Assembly (NCBI GenBank): GCA_936440205.1
Contig: OW387133.1
Location: 12,242,001-12,306,000, forward strand
From: Lepidonotus clava
Lineage: Eukaryota; Annelida; Polychaeta; Phyllodocida; Polynoidae
DNA length: 64,000 nucleotides
Reading direction: 5' to 3'
Each line of letters starts with the position of its first letter. Position 1 is the stretch's first letter. This document shows positions 27,894-40,020 of this stretch, one piece after another. Under the pieces are notes generated by a model. The model was not told the DNA's origin, ran no database searches, and saw only the letters and a list, made by a program, of their open reading frames with translations. Both the position numbers and the translations under genes were made by a program.

Positions 27894-28840
27894 ATTTTTT
27901 TTTTTTTTTTTGGCCTGAGCAGGAATTATATTTTAAAAAACTGTTGAGACATGGTTCCAATCGTACTAGATCTAATCTTGATCCACTTGGTAATTTTCAA
28001 AGCAGAATAAGGAAACACATTTTTATACTTGTAGATCTATACATAGACGCAGGGAAAGTTGAATATCGAAAAAATGCACCAAATATCTTCTAAAACAAAT
28101 TCTAACATCAGAAATGCATGTTCTGTGCATCTATTTGCTGATCTAAGTTCTGTTGATTAATTCTATGTGATTTTGATAATTTTTTGAAAGAATATGCCTG
28201 AAAAAAGGTGGGCCAGAAATGAAGGGTATGTCTGTTATTTGAAGACAACTATTTTTTTAGGTCAAAGTATCATAAATTGATATATGACTATTCAAAAATA
28301 AAAGCGAAAAAAATCTGTCAGTCATAATATAAGCAGAATGTATAGTATATAATTAACTAGATGAAAGAAAAAAGCATTTCATTTCACATTTGACACGTTG
28401 AAAACCGACCATCACTGCCAATGATATTGTTGTTTTGTGACTTAAACCACCGTTGTCTATTCTTAAGCTGACCTCATCCATGACCCGATAAAGGCTGCTG
28501 GAGCACTCCATTTAAGGCTTTAAGTTGAAGTTCACTACTGAGTCCACGGATGTCACTGTGACTATTTTCCGTCCGACAGGCCAAGGACTAATCTACTGGA
28601 TCTAATATTAGTTGAATAAAGTTACTACTTCGAAATGACTAGTAATAGCCCTTAAGTATAGCTTGATATTTCCTAAAAGTTGACCAGTACCTAATTTTGT
28701 TTTCAATTTATTTTCCTGAATCTCGGTTCCTCCTGAATAAACTTTGGTGAAATTAAGTGTTGAACGAAAGAGAAAAAAGGAAACGTACTTCTTTACCTGA
28801 AACTGTTCATAGGACAGATACATAATTATGTAAGTAATGA

Positions 28841-29130
28841 GGGGGCGGACATTACTAGGGGGCCAACTGGCTTCAAGAGGGCCTTAAATAGCAGGTTGGG
28901 CTCCTAGATCTTCTGGTCTAGGGGCCCGAGTGTCCACTAGAAACTCATGGGTTAGATCTAATAGAAATTGAAGTAATTATTTTTAAAATTTTGAAAAATA
29001 ATGTTAAAACATCCGCAAATTTGATATTTCAATTCATGAGTCAGGGCCCCTAGATTTTGGTGAGGGCCCCCTAATTTCAAAGCTAGTGGCCCAACTGGCT
29101 TCAAGATTTAAAAAATTACGTCCACCACTG
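28841..29130. mobile_element. hAT-like MITE, about 290 bp
   Basis: The left end gggggcggacattac and right end ttacgtccaccactg are imperfect inverted repeats of the GGxGGAC type seen in many hAT elements. The 8-bp flanks agtaatga and agttatta match at 6 of 8 positions. An internal direct repeat, caactggcttcaaga, lies near each end (28864 and 29094). Confidence 0.45.
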
Positions 29131-29787
29131 AGTTATTATGCAAATTTTATTCATATATTGATACGTAATGACACTGTCAATGACAGAGGGTTTAAAATCA
29201 TCCGTGAAATTACATCATACATACAATTGATTAAAAAAGTACTAAATGTTAGGTTTCAACCATGCCAAACAAAACAGAGTGCCAAGAGTAACACTAACAG
29301 AAATGCCACTGCTTAGCCTAGCATTAACCTTTGTTAAGAATATGGTCCTGTCAACATGCAGGTGCATTGAGAAATAAATTAAATCACCAATCTGTGGTCT
29401 ATAAGTATAACTTGTGCAAGACGCCAATCTATACCTTGATTACCAGCACGCCATATTTAAGGGGATGAATACTGAAGGGCCGTATGAACCGCTCATTATT
29501 TTCTGTATTTTACACGTCATATTTTTCTATGTGGTGTTTTGATGATATTATTGAAGTTGTACAACCAGTGTAAACCTCGAAACAATAGGGAAAGAAGCCT
29601 CCTATGGCATATTCGGGTGTCTTCTGTCTATATAAATGTACTTTGAAACATCATATATTTTAAACGAAAAAAGAATTTCGGACATTACTACCCTAACTTT
29701 TTCCTCGTTTGATGACATTTTATCACATTGATACTTGATTAAGTAATGCAGATTAAGCCACCAGGTGGCGTGCAATGAAGGAAAGGT

Positions 29788-29820
<33 letters not shown>

Positions 29821-29823
29821 ATA
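29788..29823. repeat. (AT)n microsatellite
   Basis: An alternating AT run interrupted once by ttt. A shorter similar run occurs near 59850-59862. Confidence 0.9.
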
Positions 29824-31243
29824 GGGGCTCATATTTTGACGAAAAAGATATGTCAGAAAAGTAAAAGTATTTACGAAAATATTGCCTATTATTAAGAGGT
29901 ATCAAAAGAAATAAATTCAAACCAAATTAAAAAATGTTAAGTATTATTATTCTAAGGGAACACTATTCTATCACAGAGTACAAAGTCCTTTAATAGACAC
30001 CCAACTAAAATAATGAACTGATCTAAAGAAAACAAAAAAAAACTACCTGGCTGATTGTTTGATTTAAGATTGAGAAAACAGTACAATCCCTGCTTGATAT
30101 TATCAGTCATACCAGTACCCGATGGAGTTATAGAAATAAAAGGTAGATGGTATACCCAACTCGACGACAAAGTGGTGGATGGCTTGTAATTTATTCAATA
30201 AATCATTTGAATACTAAATAACGATGTGACTTTGATCAACATGTTTCAACTTAGTTACAGTCTTCGTCGGGAATAGAGTTATCTAAAAGTTAGATTTACC
30301 GCAAGCAACTTAGCACTCGGGCCGTTGCCCTGATTAAATAAACTGGTGTGACAACAGTTGCACTGGGGGCCTTGGGCTCATAGAGGCCTGATAATAATAT
30401 ATTTCACCAAAAATATAGGGTGATTAATGCAACTGACCTTATTATGCTTTACATATTGCTTCGAAGTTACAAATGCTTCTGCACTTCACTAGTAACTTCA
30501 TGTAGATTTGTTCGGTTGAAAAAATAAATGTTCCATTTGTCCTGACTGAATGGCTGAAGTTTTAATAGCATTATGTAATACTATTACACCTCAGCTTCGA
30601 TGCCGGGGCTTAAAACATTAATAGCTACATTATGAGCTTACTGCTTGTTTAGAATAGAATCAGGTCATGAGTGCGCCCTCAATGGAGGGGTGGGGTTGGG
30701 GGTTACCTAGCTGTATTTGTTCCTAGTGGTCTTTGGGCTCCAGTCACCGAGGCCTACCGCGGTCTGCCAGGTGCCGGCACTACTGCCCTGAGCCGTGTTC
30801 GTGACCTGTCTTTGTGTGGTCAGGGACCGTCCAGTTAACTCACCGCCCCACACCGCCTCACCTTCTCTGTGGGCCTCGGCCACCAGCGGTAGTGGTACAC
30901 ATGCAAGGGAAACTGTCAGACAGGTTAGCTTTGGCAGTTAAACTAGCAGCATTGAACAAGCCATCTTTTCTGGCATTCTTTTTACGTTTTGACTTTATTT
31001 CTCGCACAGTTCTACGTCTGTTTGTTATCATTGCTGAGAGAGTAAATGTACCAGGTTCTGGCAATGATTTAATCATATCACTTGGACATGTGTTCACCTG
31101 TAGAATTATTATCGATAGCTCTTGTTGTATGTGCTCATTTTAAGTCAGAAACAACTTGACCGTAGGCCCTAACTCGCAACGACTGTCATAGCCTTTGGTA
31201 ATTTATACACACATATTTATATGTGCTATGAAGCTCGGTCATA

Positions 31244-31380
31244 CACTGATAATCACATACCCTGGTTAGTCATAATCTAGCCAAGTTTCGCTAGTTTATG
31301 ACTAACCAGGTTAGGTCATATAACTAGCCATGGTTGGTCAATGTTGACTAACTGTCTATCTTTATCAGTGAATTTTGCCA
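31244..31380. repeat. Foldback sequence with a nested 50-nt hairpin
   Basis: The outer ends cactgataa and ttatcagtg are inverted repeats. Inside, 31261-31275 and 31296-31310 are perfect 15-base complements. With one mismatch they continue into ctagc/gctag, giving a stem of about 21 bp and an 8-base loop. The most likely origin is a miniature transposon. No target-site duplication is evident. Confidence 0.6.
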
Positions 31381-33105
31381 CAGTTAACAAAACTAAGAAA
31401 GTTGGTCCCCTATGACTAACTTTTTTAACATAGAGTTTATCAATGTAGGCGTGTACCACACTCTAGTTAAAAACAGTATGTATTCTTCTACAAAATGCTT
31501 GCAAGATTTATTCTATTCCTGTCAGCCTAAGCAATCATATTTTGACATGGAAGTATTACTATTAGGTTCTATAATCCTGTTTGCCTCTACAGTTCTTTTT
31601 TTTCAAAAGACGAGTTTCACGATCAGCTACCATTTCTGAATCGCATTATTTGCCTGGCTTTGCTCAGACCTGGCACTGGCCCAAAACTCAGGCGTTGACT
31701 CAAGAATCTTTATCAGCTGACTAACTGGTCCAGATCTCTGCCTCATAGTGTAAAAGCCATAAATATGTCCTATATAATATATTACAGATAGAGGGATCTA
31801 GTCCTAGACCTGTAAACTCAACAGTATTAAAAATAATAGCGCCTGTTCATCGCCGATAGCCAAGCATTTCTGATCAGGGCCGTGACATTTTTAAGGAAAA
31901 AGATATTACAATCGTACCTACCTTGCAGAAGGCCTTGCTAATATAGACATTATATAAAAACCGTTGCCCCGGATAGCCGATAACGGACACAGTTACTGAG
32001 TTAGTTTCAATCACTGAATGTTTTTAAACAATAGTTTGAGAGACACAGCTCTAGTCTAAATTTACTGTGTTTCCTTCGGCGTCTCGAATATGGTTCAAAT
32101 CGCGTGAACATTCCGTAGGGATATGATTCTATCGATCTGACTCACACTATGACACGCTGTTACTTCCGCGTCTCACACGATCTACTACTACAAAACTACA
32201 TAGACTATAAGAGATACAGACTAATTTATAATGATGTTTTTTTTTATATATATATAATGATGTGTGTGTATACAATGAAAGCAAAATTAAGCTCTTAATC
32301 GTTGTTCCTCGTGTGAATTGTCATATCATCAAAAACATGACTGTGCTTCCTCTTCCAGTAAATTCCTGTGCCAGGAGACTTTTTGTGTGCGTGAAGGCTC
32401 AGGTAACATACGCACGTGAATTAATTCCATACAAACAAAAATAAGCATGGTTTCTACTTCACTTTGTTAAATTAGCATTTGAAGATGCAAAATACTTAAG
32501 TATACAATTCTTACACTAATTCGACTTGTACCATTAGATTTCATTTTATAAACCCACGTACACTTTTTACCTGGTAGTTAATTTATACGACTGGTTGATT
32601 TGGAGAACAACTCTTGCATTAGTGCAGCTATTTTGATTGCTTTTCGCCCTTCCCGAATTCATCTTCATCTACCTTATGTGTGACAAATGTGCTATTTTAT
32701 AAGCATCCACCTTTAGCAGAAATTTGAGACAGCAATGTCTATAACCCACCCAGACTTTGAGCATTTTTTCACTTTATAGAAATGACCCAGCCAACCTTTA
32801 GTAAGTCACCATTTTTGATATTACACTTTTATCATATCAGTTTCAAGGTTTGTTAAATCCAACACTAGATAGAATTTCAAACGAATGTTTCTCATCTCCT
32901 ACTAAAGTTACCGATGGAAACGTAGGAAAAGTTTTCATACAGTAGTCTATATTCCCCGTATGGACTTGCATGCACGGGTCTCTTAAACGATACTTTATCA
33001 CTTGGCATATAGTTTCAGAGATCATTTTGACCAAAATGCTTACGGCCGCCGACCGCATATGCCAACCAAATGTTTTTCCATCATTGTTGATTAAGCCTTA
33101 AAAAA

Positions 33106-33185
33106 GCTGTGCTCAGGTAAACCGACCTACCCTAGATATTTTGCCCTACCCTAATTTTTTTTGGACAAAATACTTTTCCAAAACA
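33106..33185 (+). repeat. Solo or left end of gtgttcaggtaa-family element
   Basis: It starts gctgtgctcaggtaaaccga and resembles the left end of the copy at 27579 over about 80 bases. An end in the opposite orientation lies at about 35055-35120. The two could bound one element of about 2 kb (33106-35120) or be two fragments. Confidence 0.45.
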
Positions 33186-34250
33186 TCAAAATAACTTGAA
33201 GGAGAGAAAATATATATTTCGGCTACGGTCCCTAAGTCGATAAAGTCTTAGATCCCATAGCGACCTATTCTACTTCTCGGTCAATCTTTCTTAGACCTGT
33301 GATGGTGTTTACGCGTTATGCCTCGCGTTATGTCTGTAACACGGCAAAGTGACGATGTCCCAAATCGATTCTGAGCTAAAATAACCACATTTTGGGGCTT
33401 ATTTGGGCGTACATCGCAGAGATTTTGATATATAGAATACAAATAAATCGTTTAAATCGTCCGAAATCGTTATATGACCAAATAAAACCAGAAATCCGTG
33501 CAGCGTTACCGGGCATGAGGCGCGTCAAATGCCGCTTACGCTTGTAACGCGGCAGCCGCTTTCCATCGGTGAAGAAGGAATCTGGGTCAAAGGTCATCAA
33601 CTATGCAGGCCTATTACACCATGAAAACGGTCGATCTAACTTTAGTTATTGGTATGCACAGATAGATTTGGATACATAGAATTTAGATAGGCATCTCATT
33701 GTCCAGAAATTCATAGATTGCGAAATAACGCGATAATTTGCGCAAATACATCGCGCCATTTTCTTGCAATCCTTCGCCTCCCCCGGTGACAGCCCAGACC
33801 GCCCCGCGCTGGCAGCGGGGACGGTTGGTTGTTACTGGGGGCTGCGCCTTCTCCGCCTGTTTACCCGGATTACGGCGGTATCTGATGCTTTCAATATATA
33901 TTAATGGAATCTATGTGGACCTGTGGACGCATACTAACGCATGAAGTGGCCTGAAACATGCGTTCATATCGAAGGGAACACATTGGATCGATGGGACATG
34001 TGGAGGCTTGACACTGTCAGACCGTCAACATGGCGATCATCCTGTCCGGGTTTTCTCCCCTCACGCCTGCACCGATACTTAAAATCAGAAAACCAGGATG
34101 ACATTAAACGCATCAATTGTGGAGGATATGCGCATTGAAACGCATTGAGGACTCCAGGCCTTAAAGGTAGGTTCATATATTTTTTCCAGCATTTGAAATG
34201 ATACCGTTGAGATAGGCCTTAACTCGGCTATAGCCTAGGCCTAACGCGCA

Positions 34251-34670
34251 TTGGTCAGACACTGACAATCTGAAAAATAATTATTTTAAGCCTTATTACC
34301 CCTACCAAAATGAAATTCATGTATATATCTATGTTCTCCTATGTATCAGGGTCCTATATATCATATGGCTTGATTATTTTAGGCCTGGAAATGCTTGCAA
34401 TAATATTTTACACATGGTTACAGTCTTAGGCCTAGATGCTGGATGTCAAAGCAACTCAGGCGTTTGGTCGGACACTGGCAATCTGAAAAATAATTATTTA
34501 GACCTTATTAGGCCTATCAAAATGAAATCCATGTATATATCTATGTTCTCCTATATCTCTGAGTCCTAAATATCATATGCTTTGATTATTTTAGGCCTAG
34601 ATGCGTTTGCAATAATATTTTACAGATGGTGCAGTCTTAGGCCTAGAGGCTGGCTGATCAAAATGATTCA
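34251..34670. repeat. Tandem duplication, about 213-bp unit
   Basis: Copies begin at 34251 and 34464 with ttggtcRgacactgRcaatc. They stay alignable through tatatctatgttctcctat, tttgattattttaggcctRg and gtcttaggcctagaKgctgg. Scattered substitutions and small indels indicate a moderately old duplication. Confidence 0.85.
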
Positions 34671-36544
34671 AAGATTAAATTATTTGTGAATTTGTCACTA
34701 TAGTGTCATTTTTCCCTACCTACCATCAAAATATCTTATCTAAAAAATAATAGATATCTAGGCTTAAGTCACTGTCAGTGTCAGAATCATTACCTCTCAA
34801 TGTTGAAACATAGGCGTCACACTGTCAATAAGTTTTTTTGCTGCTGTCAGTGTCTAGGCTTCCAAGTTTAATTTTTTTTATCAGATTGTCACTATAGTGC
34901 CAGTTCACACCTACCACAATAAATCATAATATTGTTCTTCATAACTCAATAAAGATTAAAATGGGCCGACCTATCTCTATCAAATGCTTTTGCCTTTGAT
35001 AGGAAATCATGTGTCGTTTGGTCTTGTTGTCTATTAATTTTGTGGAGGTACAAAAATATAAAGTAAATGAATAAATCGACCAACCTATCCTAATCTTTTT
35101 CGCCTTTACCTGAACAGAACTACTTTGCCCTATGAGGATGTACCTGCGCAGGTAGTGTGTGAGTAGTATAGATAAAGTGATCTCTGAAGATGGACATTTA
35201 TACAATAGTTTAGACTTAGAAGTTCAAAAAATCTGCCTCTACCTGATTCGGTCTTAGTTATACTTAGACTCTTAATTAGGGCAACAACAAGGTAGGGAGA
35301 TTGTATATATCTCCTGATACATTTTTTTCTAAATGTCTGTTCATAATTATCATACATCCGAGCCGCATCAATCAAAGCTGTAGGAGAATCTAATATTGAT
35401 GAGACATATGACCGGAATACCTGCTCAATCATCACCAGGTATTTTACTGTAGCATGTCAAACATCACTTAATACGTACGTTGATATATCAATTAGTACTT
35501 TCTGAATCTAATCAGTAGCGTTTGTGTCATTATGTTAATTCAAAGAGGCGAATGTCGTATCTTTTCATATTGGTCAAGATAGATCTAGTCCTCCCCTCTA
35601 TAATATAGATCTAGGCAAAACAGCCAGTGGCCCCATGCCAGTTGGCCGGATTCACCACTCATATGGTAAAAGCTTTGGCACTCTAAGCGACGTAGTATTC
35701 AATGTAGCGGAATGTTCGCCGTCTGCATTTGTTACATACATAGGAATGTTCCAGATACCCTGATATAGCGAGAATATATAATGCCATTTACGAAAGGGGT
35801 GTTATAATAAAATGATCTCATCATACATAGATGTGTCACCTAATTGTTGGATTAGTGCAACATCTATAGGTAATTCTTTTTTTTCGGTCGTTCTTAAAAA
35901 TGTTTCCAAACCTAAGTTCCTAGAAATGATTTGCATACTACACTTCCTTTAGTAGTGCAATACAAGTAGTGTTATAAGGAAGACGGCTTCTTAGTCACAT
36001 TGATGCATTTCCTCATATTATTCAGTCTGGGATCTTTGTATACAGTATGGATTTCGGTAGATTATGATGAGTCAAGACGGGAGTGTCTAATTGAATCGTC
36101 GGTGCATTAATGAGAGCTATTGATCAAAGGAGCACTATCCACAGGAGTTCACTGATGTGTGGGAACGTCCTGAAACCGACGGTTTACACAACGCATCAGC
36201 CTCATCTGTCCGACTCTATTCCTCCACCACCCCCACCTCCACTCCTTTGTCTCCTCCAGACGTCCTATCACCCTATACACCCTCACACCCCCATCTTCGC
36301 ACCTCCCCCGCCGCCCCTCCCTTCGGGCGGTGACCCACCGGGCTCCGTACCGTACCCATACTGTGCGGCGGAATCTGCGGCAGAGCCATGTCCTCCGTGC
36401 CAAGCCGGGCGGTACGCACAGCCCGCCGCCGGCACGCACACCCTGCAGGCCGGGGGGTAGACTGTAGTAACATCCAAGTACGTGAGTCGCACAAACTATT
36501 ATGACAGAGACAACTGGGTCACGGAAGGACTACATGGGTAGGGA

Positions 36545-36830
36545 GTGGGAACCAACGCTGCTGCTGCTGCGGCGGCAAGGGGAAGCAGCACTAGCAACAG
36601 CCACCACTGGTGGTTGGGCAGCACTGGTAGACCTCCAGCGTCCCTCCCGTGTAGCACCAGGGCGGCAGTGCCTGCAGCACCACCCGCGTCCTCAGCAGCA
36701 GACAGAGGCAGCAGCTGCCGCAGTAGGCAACAGCAGCAGGAGGAGCAGGAGGCAGCAGCGGGCTACTACCAATCAGGTGCCAGCAGGCGGCGTCAGGGCG
36801 GCCCAGGCCCAGCAGAACATTACGTAAACG
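36545..36830. repeat. GC-rich, GCA/CAG-repetitive low-complexity tract
   Basis: Interrupted gctgct, gcagca and aggagg repeats fill this stretch, so several frames are open on both strands (Ala-rich, Gln-rich and Ser-rich readings). The reading frames look like by-products of composition. It sits where the sequence turns GC-rich and could be part of an alternative 5' exon or an enhancer; nothing proves either. Confidence 0.6.
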
Positions 36831-39810
36831 GGTCGGGGGGCATCGACTCGCTATACAAGCACCTCGCGCGCATACTACATCCTCCTGTATATCGGGTAGC
36901 CTGCGTGGAGTACGTGGACACACGGACGTGGCCGGGGATCGGGAGTACTAGGTGTGATCCTCCCGGTAGTACAGGTAAGGCGATACGCCGTTATCGTTAT
37001 TGACTGGAGGAAGCCCTGGATGTGGTGGTGGAGGAGGAGGAGGAGTACCGGACGGGGGATTACTGCCGGGAAACCCTAGTCACTGGTTCTCTGGGAGTTG
37101 GACAGGCTGGAGACACCCGCCTTCCCAGCTGGTGCGATTTCCACATCCACCTAGCTCCTCAGGGATTCTCAGAGTAAAAGGGAAAGCATACTCTAGGCTA
37201 CATTGTACATACCTCACTGGAGAGATCACTTGCAAAACCTGTTAATATCTGTTTGGTGTGTCAGCCAACAGGCTGTAACACCCCAGTGCTTCACATCATG
37301 CAGTCATTGGAGTAATTGATAGTTATGCCAATATGCAGCGTTATTTTGCATGCCCGCCGGGAGGGCAGGTTGTAAAATTCCTCACGCATCCCTTTTATCG
37401 TTGCAATGATAATAGACTGTGCACGTTCGGATTCACACCTTCATAAAACGTGCACTCGTCGGTAAAAATGCACGTGCCGTGCACAGGACGCCCAGTAATT
37501 CCGAGTACCGTTAAATATAGCCTATTCCCTACCCATCAGTCTGATGCCTAACTATAAACATCAGTATTGTGGATATATAAACTACGCTGCTGCATAATCC
37601 ATAGTATTTTTTTTAAAGTGTTTGTCGTTGTTTCATGCTATGGAAGTTTTTTTCTTTAGTTATTTCTCTAATCACAATATCGGGTCATGTGTTCAATTGT
37701 AACAAGGACAGTGTGTGTGCCATCCGAAAGTTTCAAATACCACAATGAAAAATAATACGTCTTTTTATTCCGATAGAATTATTGCACAAACTCTGGGCTC
37801 TATTGCGCACTAAAGTAAACCACCAGTGCCGTGGTAGGAAAACAGTCATATTCTGCTTTTGTAGTGTATGATTATTGAGCATATCAAGTTATGGGCCCTC
37901 ACAGCTCCTATTTAGGCGTCGTTGGCTCATTTATGCCGCGTCCTGACTCCTATATCCGGCCGGTAACAGGCTGTCGACGGCACAAATTAGATCCCTTTGA
38001 TATCCCCCCGTGCAGAGGGAGGGAGTGTTTTTTTCAATATTGTTTTCTTTTGTCAAAGCTGGTAGTACTTATTTTACCATTCATGGTCCCGTTGTCGTGC
38101 GGCCAGACTCATGGCCAGTCGCTGGTGAATTCTTCTTCACTTTTGTGTGGTTGTATTTTATCATTCGATTCGTCTGACGCACGGACTATTTTTACGGCGT
38201 TTTGCATGTTTTATTTGGAACCACAGCGAAAGATAAAAACGCCACAGACAGAGTCATTAACCGGATTTTTCACACTGGTATCATGCAACCGGCAGCCCAC
38301 AGTAAAAGCTGTTACTTTTGGAATAGAATGTTGCCATAGCAGCAGGACGTAGCGTCTTGGAATTCTCAAGTGGTTGTTTTTTGTATCAATTTAATCCATC
38401 TGTATGAGACAGACTCCCCGAGAGAGAAGTAAAATGACAATCAATTCACAGCATGCCTCTCATATCTGAACTAATCAAATTTCACACTTGATTCGTGCCC
38501 ATATGACGTAATAAAACCATGTTACGCATACATGATGTTTTTTTATATGCAAGTACTAGCCTCTGTATGGCTTATTTCTTTCTTTGTTATTTCCTTCTGT
38601 ATTCATAGGTATATGTGATTGTGTAAAGCACATGCAGTTATATATGCGAACCAGAAAGAAGCAAACCAACAAAAAACAACTTCTCATCTTGGTGTTCGAT
38701 ATTTGTGAGAAGTGGCGAGGCGTTTTACCTCATGTGTTAAATGCACAAATGAAGTGATGACAAAAAACTTGGTGTTCTGTACACCAGGATGAATCTAGAA
38801 GTAGCAGGCTCTATCCGTATGGACTATAAGCCCACACACTAAGTACCCAGTGTGTACCGTACGGCCCTCTCTGTGTAAGCTGGGTACTTCTCACTGACAG
38901 GGGACAGAGCCTCTTGTCAGAAGCCTCTTGGTCCTGGCCATCTCCAGGCTACTGTAGAGACACACGGGGACTGCCTGTTACCAGAGTAGGGACTGGTTCG
39001 GCAGGCTAAACGTCCGGCTACACTCAATCGACTTTAATTGAGTCAGTCTTGTTTTGTTACCAGTTTTAAAGCTTCCCAAGACTTACCACAACCTTAACTC
39101 AAATCCAGTCTTATAATGATTATACCTGAATTTTTTGGAAGGCCATTACTGAAGATTTCTACACTAAGTGTCACGATCTGGCAATGTAGAAAGTTCTCGA
39201 CAAAGGACTGGGACCATGGACATTTGACACACGTATATAATGCCTGGATACTATATGCCTGAGATGTTGAATTGTCTCTAGGCTGGTTTCAAATACAGGT
39301 AAATTAATGGGGGGAAACTCATTTGGGGAAGTTGTCTTGTAGGATCGTTTGAGTTTGACATCCGGACATATCTTACGTTCTTAAACCTAAAAATACTGAA
39401 ACAAAGTTTGTTTAAAAAAAGAATCAAGCCATCAATATATCAATACTCCAGGAACTTAATAACGTCGCCCTCTGGAGTTCCCGAACCGAAAGTTCTGGAC
39501 GTGGAAGTCGGGGTGTACGGGGTAGGGTGTTAGGAGGTCAGGTTGTCCCCCATCCCCCAGCCCGGTCTGGGCCCAGCAGCCCGCCTCCCGGCGTGGCGTC
39601 CCCCCCCCCCCTATATTGGGTCAGGGTGTACGATCGATACTGGCTTTACGGGCTGGGCCTTACATACATAGCCGGCCGGGGTGGTTATGACTGGGTGGTG
39701 TCCCCCCTTTAGTCGCCATCGACGCACACTTTGTGAGCTACTCAGGAGTAGCTCGGAGCGCAGGGCTCCCGCTGGAGGTGCGAAAAGGGCTTGAGGCGGG
39801 TCTCCGTGTT

Positions 39811-40020
39811 TAGGCGTTATTACACTATATGACTTGGGCTGGGTTATCGCGTGATACGATGATAGTACAGACGATTTACAATGAGGAGTGATACAGTTGT
39901 TAAAAAATAGCAATTTGACGTATTTTACAGATGTGTAAAAAACGTAATGTTTTTTATATGTGCGATTTCCTGCAACGTCGTCATTTCACAGCTCTTGTCG
40001 TGTATACGTAAAGTAATACC
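39811..40020. mobile_element. Diverged MITE copy (relative of 63239-63442)
   Basis: It aligns with 63239-63442 over about 200 bp with many differences: ggcgttattacac, gatgatagtacag, aggagtgatacagttg, agcaatttgacgtattttac and atatgtgcgattt all have counterparts in order. The ends are weak inverted repeats. Confidence 0.55.

Noticed and set aside
36501-37003. Overlapping Ala-, Gln- and Ser-rich frames near 36.5-37.0 kb
   Set aside because: All frames are open because of GCA/GGA repetitive sequence; no frame stands out as coding.
37891-38352. 153-codon open frame with ATG
   Set aside because: No recognisable domain, mixed hydrophobic and Cys-rich stretches without pattern, and no splice or promoter support; best explained as chance.
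38839-38889. Hairpin with 10-bp stem (agtacccag/ctgggtact)
   Set aside because: The stem is too short for a pre-miRNA and no mature miRNA sequence is recognised.
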